From Nitrosotalea sp. (GTDB lineage Archaea > Thermoproteota > Nitrososphaeria > Nitrososphaerales > Nitrosopumilaceae): DNA of 64,000 nt. Below are positions 30,461 to 40,213 of this stretch, one piece after another; within the stretch, counting starts at the first letter, position 1; every line of letters begins with the position of its first letter. Under the pieces are notes generated by a model. It was not told the DNA's origin. It saw only the letters and a program-made list of their open reading frames with translations, and ran no database searches. The stretch is taken from positions 1-64,000 of the forward strand of contig JANWLA010000022.1 in NCBI GenBank assembly GCA_025451075.1, read 5' to 3'. The translations under genes were made by a program, and so were the position numbers.

Positions 30461-31810
30461 TTGTCACATTGTGATGACATACTGAAAAGATCCAAGTCAC
30501 TGCACTTGGATGAATGTGAAGTAGTATCCATACAAAAAAAGATAATCACGGTAAGAATAACAGATTCAGAGATTGCAGAAATAAAACAAAATCAGGAAGA
30601 CTCTATTGCAGTACGTGTAATCAACCAAAAAAAGATACTTTCAGGTAGTGCATCAAGCAGCGAACAAAATCTCTTGGAAAAAGTTTTAGAGACTACACCT
30701 TATGCAGCGCCAAAGAGTTTTTGGAAAACCCTTCCCTTCCCATCAAGGTATGCAACAGTAAACAAGACATTTGATTCACGGCTTGAAAACATGTCAGGAT
30801 CTTCTGCAGTGGATATTGCAAATGAAATGATAAACTCTGCACTACACAAGGATATAATCCGCATATCAGGCTCGCTAAATATTGTCTCAGAGAAATTTCA
30901 GGTAATGAACACAAATGGAGTTAATTGTTCTGATAGTTCGACATTCATTTCTGGAACCATCAATACAGACTCTCAAACCGGAGATACACCTATCAGCGGA
31001 ATAGGTGCAATCTGTGCAAGAACACTTGACGGTTTTTCTGCACAAAAAGTTGGCACAGACTCCCAAGAAATGTGTGTAAGTTCAATTGGCCCAAAAAAAA
31101 TTGAGTCTGACTCGTATGAAATAATTTTTGAGCCATATGCATTTGGAGAATTACTGGCGTTTGTCTTTTCTTCAAACTTTAACCTAAAAACATATACTGA
31201 AAAACGAAGTTGTTTCTCAGACAAACTGGGAGATAAAATTTCAAGTGAGAGTTTTACCCTTACAGATGATCCCCACAGCCCAGAGGGCATAGGAAGCAAG
31301 CCATTTGATGACGAAGGTAGTCAGACACTTCCACAATCTCTCATAAAATCAGGAGTGCTTGCAGGCTTGTTCTCAGATTCTTTTGAGGCATTCAAGAATG
31401 GAACAAGTTCTAGTGCAAATGCTGCAAGACCTGGTTCTCCAATGGGAAGACAAGCCCAATCAATTCCAATCACTTTGCCCCACAACCTCAAAGTTGCAGA
31501 TGGAGATATTACAAAAGACGAGATCATAAAGAATACAAAAAAAGGCCTGCTAATTGGTAGACTATGGTATACATATCCAGTAAACCCAGAACGCGGCGAT
31601 TTTTCATGCACCGCACGAAGCGGAATAAAAATAATTGAAAACGGTAAGACAGGCCCCGGAAAGTCTGTTCGAATAGTTCACAACCTAAAGGCATTGCTGA
31701 AAAACATATCAGCAATAGGAAATGATTCAAAAAACATTCTACAGTGGAGTTCATTACCATCCATAACACCAACTGTTAAAGTGGATAACATCAATGTGAG
31801 CCCGCTCTAG
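30461..31810 (+). CDS. TldD/PmbA-like protein
   Basis: PmbA-like layout (KSGVLAGLFSDSFEAFKNGTSSSANAAR, FSCTARSGIKIIENG); starts on TTG abutting cofH stop. Confidence 0.75.
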   Translation: MSHCDDILKRSKSLHLDECEVVSIQKKIITVRITDSEIAEIKQNQEDSIAVRVINQKKILSGSASSSEQNLLEKVLETTPYAAPKSFWKTLPFPSRYATVNKTFDSRLENMSGSSAVDIANEMINSALHKDIIRISGSLNIVSEKFQVMNTNGVNCSDSSTFISGTINTDSQTGDTPISGIGAICARTLDGFSAQKVGTDSQEMCVSSIGPKKIESDSYEIIFEPYAFGELLAFVFSSNFNLKTYTEKRSCFSDKLGDKISSESFTLTDDPHSPEGIGSKPFDDEGSQTLPQSLIKSGVLAGLFSDSFEAFKNGTSSSANAARPGSPMGRQAQSIPITLPHNLKVADGDITKDEIIKNTKKGLLIGRLWYTYPVNPERGDFSCTARSGIKIIENGKTGPGKSVRIVHNLKALLKNISAIGNDSKNILQWSSLPSITPTVKVDNINVSPL

Positions 31811-32811
31811 AGAGCAGGCAAGACAAACTGCATTCCAATTCCTACAACATACAATACAAGCAACATTATTCCAGATTTTAGTCCCAGTTTATTTTTGAAC
31901 ATTGGGATCAGTGCAACAATTGTAATTACAGTAACAAGTATCATCTGGTTTTCTAGCAATGGTGTGTTTGGTATCCTTGTGCCAAGACCTCGGTAGCTCA
32001 TTGCTGCAAAGATTGCAACAGAGAGAAGCAGTGTATTGTTTAGTATCTTTGAGCCAAGTACATTTGCAACTGCAATTGATGCCCCGTTTGCACCCTTTCG
32101 CGCAAGAAAAATCATGGATATTTTTTCAGGCATTTCACCTGCTATCGGGCTGACTATGACTGCAAGTATAACAACTGAGACACCAAGATCAGTTGATACC
32201 CCCTCAAGAGAATGCACAAATGGCGCTGCTCCTACAAATATGCCAATAGTGCCTGCAATAAAAAGAACCATCGACCTTGCAAAGTGCTTTTTTGGCTTGG
32301 TTTGTGCCTCATCATGTAGGTCTTTTTCAAGTGGTGCCAACTTTTTTTCTTTTTTCATCTCCCTGAAAGCAAATGCGAGATATACTGTAAACAGTCCTGT
32401 GAATATTATCCCATCAGTGATGTCATAGCCATCAATGAACAGCACTGCTCCAACAACTGCAGTTATTACAAGAAATATTTTATCCAGTCCAAATTCTTTT
32501 ACATCAATAAATTTTTGTGGGGCCTTTGAAAGTCGAGTGGTTGCAATTATCAACATTATTGCAAGCCCAAAAGTCATCATGAATAAATTGCTTCCAAGTG
32601 CAGAGCCAATTGCAGTACCATACGAACCATCCTTTGCGGCAGCGACAACAATTCCTATTTCAGGCAATGTGGTTGCAATGCTAAGCAATGTTCTTCCCAC
32701 AAACCTTCCACCCCACCGTTCTGCAAGATGTTCTGCTCCATCAGACAATAACCAACTTGCAAAGATGAGCTCCCCTAGCCATCCAAGCAGAAATAGTATA
32801 TTGTCTGCCAA
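31807..32811 (-). CDS. CaCA-family Na+/Ca2+ exchanger-like protein
   Basis: SIATTLPEIGIVVAAAKDGSYGTAIGSALGSNLFMM and SPIAGEMPEKISM repeats. Confidence 0.8.
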   Translation of the reverse strand: MADNILFLLGWLGELIFASWLLSDGAEHLAERWGGRFVGRTLLSIATTLPEIGIVVAAAKDGSYGTAIGSALGSNLFMMTFGLAIMLIIATTRLSKAPQKFIDVKEFGLDKIFLVITAVVGAVLFIDGYDITDGIIFTGLFTVYLAFAFREMKKEKKLAPLEKDLHDEAQTKPKKHFARSMVLFIAGTIGIFVGAAPFVHSLEGVSTDLGVSVVILAVIVSPIAGEMPEKISMIFLARKGANGASIAVANVLGSKILNNTLLLSVAIFAAMSYRGLGTRIPNTPLLENQMILVTVITIVALIPMFKNKLGLKSGIMLLVLYVVGIGMQFVLPAL

Positions 32812-32885
32812 TTCATTATTTCTGCCAATCTTGTGCTATTATTTGTGGCGATGAAATAATTTTCAGGTGACGTGCATATTGCAGA

Positions 32886-33119
32886 CTAGTCTTTGACTAT
32901 AATCATGGTAAGAGTTGATTTTATTCCATCCAGTTTTCTTACCTGCGTTGTTATTGCTTCTCTTAATGATTCCATGGAATCAGACTCTAGAACCATCAGT
33001 ACATCATATACGCCATATACTGGATACACTTCTTTTACATGTGGAATTTTTTTTATCTCATTTACAATGTGAAGTTCCTTTCCAAGTTCTGCATTCATTA
33101 AAACAAATGCACTATGCAT
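32886..33119 (-). CDS. Stand-alone Lrp/AsnC ligand-binding (RAM) domain protein
   Basis: AFVLMNAELGKELHIVNEIKKIPHVKEVYPVYGVYDVLMVLES. Confidence 0.85.
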   Translation of the reverse strand: MHSAFVLMNAELGKELHIVNEIKKIPHVKEVYPVYGVYDVLMVLESDSMESLREAITTQVRKLDGIKSTLTMIIVKD

Positions 33120-33219
33120 GCAGAAACTGTATGTGTCTAGAATAAAAACAAATTGGATTTGTCCAAAAAAGCTAGTGCCAAGCTCAAAAAATTCACCCAG
33201 CTAGAATTAATAAGGTATC

Positions 33220-33239
33220 TTACGGTACCAATACCGTAA
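33220..33239. promoter_or_regulatory. Inverted repeat abutting the wHTH start codon
   Basis: TTACGGTA-CCAA-TACCGTAA, one base before ATG at 33241. Confidence 0.55.
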
Positions 33240-33240
33240 C

Positions 33241-33585
33241 ATGAAGACAAGAATGACCTACATATCAGTTGAAGTGGCAGATCATTTTGCAGATTTTATC
33301 ATAAAGCGAGACGAGCAGGTCCTGGATGCAGTCAAGACGCGGGCAAGGGATTTTAGCACAATATCCATCCTAAAGTTGCTATACCAACTCAAGTGTAACC
33401 CCATGACATTCTCAGACCTGTATGTAAAATCAAACATACGAATGAAGAGATCTTTTCTAAACTACCTCCACCTATGTGTATCATACAACTTTGTACAAAA
33501 AGAGCCAAGGGGTGCAAACATGGTATATTCTATAACAGACAAGGGAAGAACTATGCTTGATCTGTTCATGCAAAAGAACAATTGA
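33241..33585 (+). CDS. Winged-helix regulator
   Basis: FSTISILKLLYQLKCNPMTFSDLYVKSNIRMKRSFLNYLHLCVSYNFV...YSITDKGR. Confidence 0.7.
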   Translation: MKTRMTYISVEVADHFADFIIKRDEQVLDAVKTRARDFSTISILKLLYQLKCNPMTFSDLYVKSNIRMKRSFLNYLHLCVSYNFVQKEPRGANMVYSITDKGRTMLDLFMQKNN

Positions 33586-33625
33586 TTACATAATTCTTTT
33601 ATTCCAATCAAATAGAGCAGATCCA

Positions 33626-34648
33626 TTGGCAATCACATACAAGGACGCTGGCATTGACATCAAAAAAATAAAGCAGAGTCAGCAAAGCATTGGAAATCTT
33701 ATTGCCTCAACTCACAGACTGCAAAAAAAAGCAAAGACAATGTCAGGATTTGGCCACTATGCAGGAATTGTAGAAATACCAGGAGGTACACTACTTGCAA
33801 CCCATACAGATGGTGTCGGAACCAAAGTCATGATTGCACAGATGATGAAAAAATATGACACCGTGGGAATAGACTGTGTTGCAATGAATGTAAATGACAT
33901 CATATGCACCGGTGCAGTTCCCATATCTTTTGTGGATTACATAGCAGCAAATAGAAATGACCAAAAAATATTCAACCAAATAGTTCGTGGACTTGTAAGA
34001 GGAGCAACAGTGGCACAGGTCCCAATAGTAGGTGGAGAGACTGCGATACTTCCAGATTTAATATCAGGAAAAAATTTTTCTTTTGATCTGGCAGGAATGG
34101 TTGTTGGAATTCTCAACAAAAAAGAGATGATTCTGGGAGACAAGATAAGAACAGGCGATATTATCATTGGAATAAACAGTAACGGGTTACACTCTAATGG
34201 ATATTCACTTGCACGCAAGGTCCTTCTTTCAAAATATTCCATACAAGAAAAAATTAAAGGCATTGGAGTTTTGGGAGATGCTCTACTTGCACCAACTGAG
34301 ATTTATGTAAAGCCAGTACTGCAGGCAATAAAGGAGTGCAACATACATGGTCTTGCACACATAACAGGCGGTGCATTTACCAAACTTTTGAGGTTAAAAA
34401 AGACAGGATTTGTTTTAGATGAGCTGCCCAGTACACCTCCAATATTTCAGGCAATAGAGGACTGCGGAGTAGAAAAGGATGAGATGTACAAGACATTTAA
34501 CATGGGAATAGGATTTTGCGTGATTGCACCAAAAGATGAGGCTCAAAAAATAGGTCAAATCTTCAAGAAATACAGATTTTCAAGCAGTCAGATTGGTAAA
34601 ATTACAGAGAAAAAAGGCGTCTACATCAACAAGTACAAAATAGCATAA
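33626..34648 (+). CDS. purM: Phosphoribosylformylglycinamidine cyclo-ligase
   Basis: LAITYKDAGIDI, ATHTDGVGTKVMIA, VGGETAILPD, HITGGAF; TTG start. Confidence 0.9.
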   Translation: MAITYKDAGIDIKKIKQSQQSIGNLIASTHRLQKKAKTMSGFGHYAGIVEIPGGTLLATHTDGVGTKVMIAQMMKKYDTVGIDCVAMNVNDIICTGAVPISFVDYIAANRNDQKIFNQIVRGLVRGATVAQVPIVGGETAILPDLISGKNFSFDLAGMVVGILNKKEMILGDKIRTGDIIIGINSNGLHSNGYSLARKVLLSKYSIQEKIKGIGVLGDALLAPTEIYVKPVLQAIKECNIHGLAHITGGAFTKLLRLKKTGFVLDELPSTPPIFQAIEDCGVEKDEMYKTFNMGIGFCVIAPKDEAQKIGQIFKKYRFSSSQIGKITEKKGVYINKYKIA

Positions 34649-34706
34649 ACCAAACTGCAAATTACACCAGATTAGGATTTAATACCCAAATTAGTGCAGA
34701 CAAGGC

Positions 34707-36293
34707 GTGCAAAGAGCCCAGGTTACATTTGAGGATGCATGCAAAGAGATTTGCACCAACCTCCTTGCAATTTCAAGTCCTACTGATAAAGATGTAAAAA
34801 AAGAAGTCAAGCGAATTTGCACAAAATATTCCCTAGAAAGAATTCCAAGAAATTATGAGATACTTGCATCAGTTGTAGGTCAAGATTACATCAAACTACA
34901 AAGGGCATTGGTAAGAAAGCCTGTCAAGACAGCATCAGGTGTTGCAGTAATTGCACTAATGCCAAAACCTTACGCTTGCCCTCACGGAAGGTGCAGTTAT
35001 TGCCCAGGTGGAATTGAATACAACTCTCCTAACAGCTATACAGGAAGAGAGCCTTCCACACAAAATGCAATTGCAAACAGCTATGACCCAAAAAAACAGA
35101 TTTTGGATAAACTTGAACATCTGATTGCATACGGTCATGACAGTACAAAACTTGAGCTAGTAATAGTTGGCGGAACATTTCTTTTCATGCCGCGCACCTA
35201 CCAGATTGATTTCATAAAATCATGTTATGATGCACTAAATGGGTTTGATTCACAAGACTTGGAATCGGCCAAGAAAAATAATGAAAAGACAAATTTCAGA
35301 AACGTCGGTTTTACCATAGAGACAAAACCAGACTATTGCAAAAAAGAGCACGTGGACTGGATGCTAGAATACGGAGTGACACGAGTTGAGATCGGCGTAC
35401 AAAGTCTTCATGAAAAGGTATACAAGATTGTAAATCGCGGGCACACATACCAAGATGTTATAGAATCATTTGAGATATCAAAGGATGCAGGATACAAAAT
35501 CGTGGCGCATATGATGCCAGGTCTTCCATCAATGACCCCAGAAGAAGACATTTCAGATTTTAAGAAATTATTTTCTGATCCCCAACTAAGACCAGATATG
35601 CTAAAGATTTATCCAACACTTGTGCTAGAAGACACTCCACTTTATACAATGTACAAGGACGGAAACTTTGTACCATACTCAGATGACGAGATGATCCGAG
35701 TCCTCACAGAGATTAAAAAGATAATTCCAAGGTGGGCAAGAATAATGAGAGTCCAAAGAGAGATATCATCAGACCAGATTATTGCAGGACCAAAACTTGG
35801 AAACCTACGCCAAATAGTTCAGCAGAACCTGAAAAAACAAAACATCTCATGTAGATGCATCAGGTGCAGAGAGGCAGGACTGTCAGAGAACACAATAAAC
35901 ATTGACGACATCAAGATGCACCGAGAAAATTATGATTCATCAGGGGGAAATGAAGTCTTCTTGTCATATGATGACTCGTACGATAAAATATTTGGATTTT
36001 TAAGATTAAGAAAACCAAGCAGTGCGGCACATAGAAGTGAAGTTACTTCAAACACATGCATAGTAAGAGAACTCCACGTTTATGGCAAGTCATTAAAGTT
36101 AGGAGAAAGAGAACACGACAGCATACAACATCTTGGACTGGGAAAGAACTTGATGAGCGAGGCAGAAAAAATTTCAACAGAAGAGTTTGATTCAAAGAGG
36201 TTGCTTGTGATAAGCGCAGTAGGTACAAGGGAGTATTATAGAAAACTTGGTTACACCCCGCTTGGCCCATACATGTCAAAGGATTTGAAATAA
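34707..36293 (+). CDS. Archaeal Elp3 tRNA uridine(34) acetyltransferase (radical SAM + GNAT)
   Basis: CPHGRCSYCPGG; RVEIGVQSLHEKVYKIVNRGH; C-terminal GNAT region HLGLGKNLM. Confidence 0.92.
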   Translation: MQRAQVTFEDACKEICTNLLAISSPTDKDVKKEVKRICTKYSLERIPRNYEILASVVGQDYIKLQRALVRKPVKTASGVAVIALMPKPYACPHGRCSYCPGGIEYNSPNSYTGREPSTQNAIANSYDPKKQILDKLEHLIAYGHDSTKLELVIVGGTFLFMPRTYQIDFIKSCYDALNGFDSQDLESAKKNNEKTNFRNVGFTIETKPDYCKKEHVDWMLEYGVTRVEIGVQSLHEKVYKIVNRGHTYQDVIESFEISKDAGYKIVAHMMPGLPSMTPEEDISDFKKLFSDPQLRPDMLKIYPTLVLEDTPLYTMYKDGNFVPYSDDEMIRVLTEIKKIIPRWARIMRVQREISSDQIIAGPKLGNLRQIVQQNLKKQNISCRCIRCREAGLSENTINIDDIKMHRENYDSSGGNEVFLSYDDSYDKIFGFLRLRKPSSAAHRSEVTSNTCIVRELHVYGKSLKLGEREHDSIQHLGLGKNLMSEAEKISTEEFDSKRLLVISAVGTREYYRKLGYTPLGPYMSKDLK

Positions 36294-37882
36294 TGGAAGA
36301 AGAACAGCAGATAATTGGCAGGGGCACATGGATTGACAAGCTTGCAGATGAGTTACTCCAAAGAGAAAAGTCGCTTGGAAGAAAGACAGATCTAATCAGG
36401 GTTGAGAGCGGCCTTGGTGCATCTGGAATACCCCACATTGGAAGTTTAGGTGATGCAGTAAGAGCATACGGAGTAAAACTCGCCCTTGAGAATTTTGGAT
36501 ACAAATCAGAACTTATTGCATACTCTGATGACCTTGATGGTCTTCGCAAGATTCCAGAAGGTCTGCCAGATACACTAAAGGAGCATATTGGAAAACCAGT
36601 CTCATTTATTCCAGACCCATTTGGGTGCCATGACTCATATGGACTTCACATGAGTAGCATACTTTTAGATGGTCTTGACAAGCTTGGAATAAAGTACAAG
36701 TTTCAGCGCGGAGTGGATACTTATCGAAATGGGCTGCTCAAGGATCAAATTCACACAATTTTAACAAACAGCCAAAAGATTGGAGAAAAAATTGCAGAAA
36801 TGGTAGGCCAGGAAAAATACCAAGAGGCACTGCCATATTTTCCAGTTTGTGCAAACTGTGGAAGGTTGTATACTGCAATATCATACGAATATTTGGCTGA
36901 TGAAAAGAAGATCAAGTACAGGTGTGCCGATACAACAATTGGCTCAAAGCCACTGAAGGGTTGCGGACATGACGGAATAGCAGACATAACAAAAGATTTG
37001 GGCAAACTCCCATGGAAGGTAGAATTTGCAGCAAGGTGGAGCGCCTTTGACATCAGGTTTGAGGCATATGGCAAAGACATCATGGATTCAGTAAAGGTAA
37101 ATGACTGGGTGGCAGAAGAGATTCTAAATTTCCCAGCACCAACGCATGTAAAATATGAAATGTTTCTTGACAAAGGCGGAAAAAAGATTTCAAAATCACT
37201 TGGAAATGTTTTGACATCGCAGGCCTGGCTCAGATATGGCACACCAAAAACAATTCTTCTTTTGTTGTACAAGAGAATTACAGGTGCGCGTGAAGTCGGT
37301 ATTGACGACATACCAGCACTCATGGATGAATACAATGAGCTTGAGGGCATTTATTTTGGAAAGATAAAACTTGACAATGAGACTAAGGCAATAAGATCAA
37401 AGGGATTGTACGAGTATGTCAACCTGCTAAATCCCCCAAAGACCCAGAAACCCTATGTCAACTATAGATTGTTAATTCAGCTCTGCAGAATATTCAGAGA
37501 AAACAGAATTCATCTTGTTACAAAAAAACTATTAGAATATGGAACAATAAAAGAATCAAGCCCAGAGATTGAGGATCTCATAACCCTTGCAGGAAATTAT
37601 GCAGACGATTATGATAACCCAACAAAAGTTGAGATCAATCTAGATGAAATTTCAAAACAAGTGCTCAGTGATCTGACAAACATTTTGTCATCAGAGACAG
37701 AACCTGCAGACCTACAAAATACCATATACCAGATTGCAAAAGACAAGGGAATGCAGCCAAAAGATCTATTCAAGTTGTTATATCAAATTATACTTGCATC
37801 AGATAGGGGTCCAAAGATTGGGCCGTTGATAATTGACATTGGACGAAAGAAGGTATCATCCTCAATTTCAGAGTACCTGTAG
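36293..37882 (+). CDS. lysS: Class I lysyl-tRNA synthetase
   Basis: ASGIPHIGSLGD and KKISKSLGNVLT class I signatures. Confidence 0.92.
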   Translation: MEEEQQIIGRGTWIDKLADELLQREKSLGRKTDLIRVESGLGASGIPHIGSLGDAVRAYGVKLALENFGYKSELIAYSDDLDGLRKIPEGLPDTLKEHIGKPVSFIPDPFGCHDSYGLHMSSILLDGLDKLGIKYKFQRGVDTYRNGLLKDQIHTILTNSQKIGEKIAEMVGQEKYQEALPYFPVCANCGRLYTAISYEYLADEKKIKYRCADTTIGSKPLKGCGHDGIADITKDLGKLPWKVEFAARWSAFDIRFEAYGKDIMDSVKVNDWVAEEILNFPAPTHVKYEMFLDKGGKKISKSLGNVLTSQAWLRYGTPKTILLLLYKRITGAREVGIDDIPALMDEYNELEGIYFGKIKLDNETKAIRSKGLYEYVNLLNPPKTQKPYVNYRLLIQLCRIFRENRIHLVTKKLLEYGTIKESSPEIEDLITLAGNYADDYDNPTKVEINLDEISKQVLSDLTNILSSETEPADLQNTIYQIAKDKGMQPKDLFKLLYQIILASDRGPKIGPLIIDIGRKKVSSSISEYL

Positions 37883-37884
37883 AA

Positions 37885-38073
37885 ATGGCACACAGCGAAC
37901 ACAACAGACCAAAGGGCAGCGGAGTGGTACTGATTGCAATTGGAATACTCATCTTCTTTTTTGCTCCAAGATATTATACAAAAGACCTAATCGGAGGCCT
38001 TGTACTTATCATACTTGGTTTTGTCTTGGGCGGAGTAGGATTCTATCTTGCATTTTTCAAGAAGCGAACATAG
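37885..38073 (+). CDS. Small two-TM protein
   Basis: Two TM segments, 2 nt after lysS stop. Confidence 0.6.
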   Translation: MAHSEHNRPKGSGVVLIAIGILIFFFAPRYYTKDLIGGLVLIILGFVLGGVGFYLAFFKKRT

Positions 38074-38121
38074 CACACACCAAAAGGAATACTTTTCTTA
38101 CCTTGCACCAAAGTTATTTTC

Positions 38122-38937
38122 ATGGGGCTTTTTGGGCGTGCAAAAAAAGAACTGCATGAAGAGGAAAAACATGAGGAAGAGGCCTCACCGTCAATAGAGG
38201 ACCAGACATCGCATGAGGAAATCATAGATCTAAAAAAAGAGATTCAGGATACTGCAATGATGTTAGGATCATACTCTCATGAGATAGAGAAGGCAAAGAC
38301 AGAGCTTGATGCGTTAACCTTGGAAGCAAAGACAATCCATCAGGAGGTAGAATCCGAAAGAGAGGACATCCAAGTAATAAGAGCAGAGCGAGACTTGATC
38401 CAAGCCCAGATAAAATCTACAAAAGAGGAACTTGAACTTGTCAAGTCGCAATACTCCAAGTCAGAAGTAGATCAGATTAGGCGACAGGTAAATGATGTAA
38501 AAGAGGAACTAACAAGGATAACCTATGAAAAAGAGTCTGCAATAACAGAGCTAGAATCCATAAGGTCTAGCACAAATACAGCAAGAGAAGATCTAGAAAA
38601 GATAACATCTTCAAGAGAAAATGAAGAAAGAGAGATTGAATCCTTAAAGGCCCAGCATGAAATAAAGAAAAAAGAAATAATGCTGTCAAAAAAAGAACTA
38701 GAGTTCATCGAAACAGAGCTTGCAACAGTTGGAAGAAGCAGCGATGTCAAGAAAATAGTCGAGGCCGCAGGAGCAGTTGCAGCAGCGATAAATGCCAAGT
38801 ATGAAGCTGCCAAAAAAGAACTAGAAATAATCAAAATTGCACTTGCAAGGACAAAAGAAGATTATGAAAATACAAAAAAAGAACTCGAGTCTTTAAAATA
38901 CAAAACCAGTACAAAAAATATCACAAATGAAACGTAA
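38122..38937 (+). CDS. Long coiled-coil protein
   Basis: Heptad Glu/Lys-rich translation over most of its length. Confidence 0.7.
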   Translation: MGLFGRAKKELHEEEKHEEEASPSIEDQTSHEEIIDLKKEIQDTAMMLGSYSHEIEKAKTELDALTLEAKTIHQEVESEREDIQVIRAERDLIQAQIKSTKEELELVKSQYSKSEVDQIRRQVNDVKEELTRITYEKESAITELESIRSSTNTAREDLEKITSSRENEEREIESLKAQHEIKKKEIMLSKKELEFIETELATVGRSSDVKKIVEAAGAVAAAINAKYEAAKKELEIIKIALARTKEDYENTKKELESLKYKTSTKNITNET

Positions 38938-38994
38938 CAATATCAAATCACCAAATTTGACAATCCTTTTAAGATATGACAGTTATACAAGCCT

Positions 38995-39225
38995 GTGAAT
39001 GAGGCATTTGTCTTACTAAATGTCGATTATAAACAACAACAAAACATAATCGAGACAGCAAAAAAAATTCCAATAGCAAAAGAAGTAAAAACGATTTATG
39101 GAATCTATGATGTTTTGGTAATTCTAGAGTCAAACAACATGCAAGATATCAAAACAGCAATTGATGTAGATTTACACAAAATTGACGGAATAAACAACAT
39201 CACATCACTTATTGCCGTAAACTAG
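38995..39225 (+). CDS. Stand-alone Lrp/AsnC ligand-binding (RAM) domain protein
   Basis: AFVLLNVDYKQQQNIIETAKKIPIAKEVKTIYGIYDVLVILES; paralog of 32886 ORF. Confidence 0.85.
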   Translation: MNEAFVLLNVDYKQQQNIIETAKKIPIAKEVKTIYGIYDVLVILESNNMQDIKTAIDVDLHKIDGINNITSLIAVN

Positions 39226-39230
39226 TCTAG

Positions 39231-40205
39231 ATGGCCCAAGAACACGAAGTAATCATAATCGGAGGAGGACCTGCCGGCCTTTCTGCGGGAATATTTGTAG
39301 CAAGACAAAAGGTTTCCTGTTTATTGATTTCAAAAGATCTTGGTGGGCAGCTGAACCTAATTCCAAAACTTGAGAATTATCCAGGTACCATAATGTCAAG
39401 CGGACCATTGCTTGCAAAAACACTTGAAAACCAATTTCTGACGTTTGGCGGAGAGATGTACTATGATACTGTAGAAAGAGTGGAAGAGACAGAAACAGGA
39501 TTTACTGTCAAGACATTGCGTTCAGAATACAAGGCAAAAGCATTAGTTGTTGCACCAGGAAAAGTGCCAAACAATTTAGGAGTAGAAAATGAATCCAACT
39601 TTGTAAACAAGGGAGTCCACTATTGTACCAAGTGTGATGCGCCATTTTACCAAGGCAGAACAACTGCAGTCATAGGTGTAGGAGCGTATCTTTTAGAGTC
39701 TGGCATATTGCTTTCAAGGATGGCATCAAAAATTTATCTGATTTACAAGGGCGGTGCATTGGGCGGCGACAAGGAGATGATCTCTGCAATTGAAAAAAAA
39801 GAAAACATTGAGCTTGTTCCCCAGTCTTCAGTCAAGGCACTCACTGGTGCAAACAATCTACAATCAATTACCATTGTAGACAATTCCGGACAAGAAAAAG
39901 TTGTAAACGTTGATGGGCTTTTCATAGAGATGGGCTCCAAGATTAATCTTGATTTCATAAAACACTTGGTAAAAATAAACAGCAAAAATGAAATTGAGAC
40001 GACTATAGACGGTAAGACATCCCATCCAGCAATATTTGCTGCAGGCGATGCATCAAGTATACCATACAAGCAAATTGTGGCAGCATGTTCTGGAGGTGCA
40101 ACTGCAGGGCTGTCAGCCTTTAACTATGTGGAAAAACTCAAGGGCAAGCCAGGAATACGCGCAGACTGGAAAAAGACTATTGGAGATACTGTATTTCATT
40201 ACTAG
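39231..40205 (+). CDS. Thioredoxin reductase
   Basis: IIGGGPAGLSAGIFVARQK, YCTKCDAPF CxxC, GDASSIPYKQIVAACSGGATAG. Confidence 0.88.
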   Translation: MAQEHEVIIIGGGPAGLSAGIFVARQKVSCLLISKDLGGQLNLIPKLENYPGTIMSSGPLLAKTLENQFLTFGGEMYYDTVERVEETETGFTVKTLRSEYKAKALVVAPGKVPNNLGVENESNFVNKGVHYCTKCDAPFYQGRTTAVIGVGAYLLESGILLSRMASKIYLIYKGGALGGDKEMISAIEKKENIELVPQSSVKALTGANNLQSITIVDNSGQEKVVNVDGLFIEMGSKINLDFIKHLVKINSKNEIETTIDGKTSHPAIFAAGDASSIPYKQIVAACSGGATAGLSAFNYVEKLKGKPGIRADWKKTIGDTVFHY

Positions 40206-40213
40206 CATTACTG

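Noticed and set aside
36751-37350. 199-aa minus-strand ORF
   Set aside because: Antisense to lysS, no recognisable motif.
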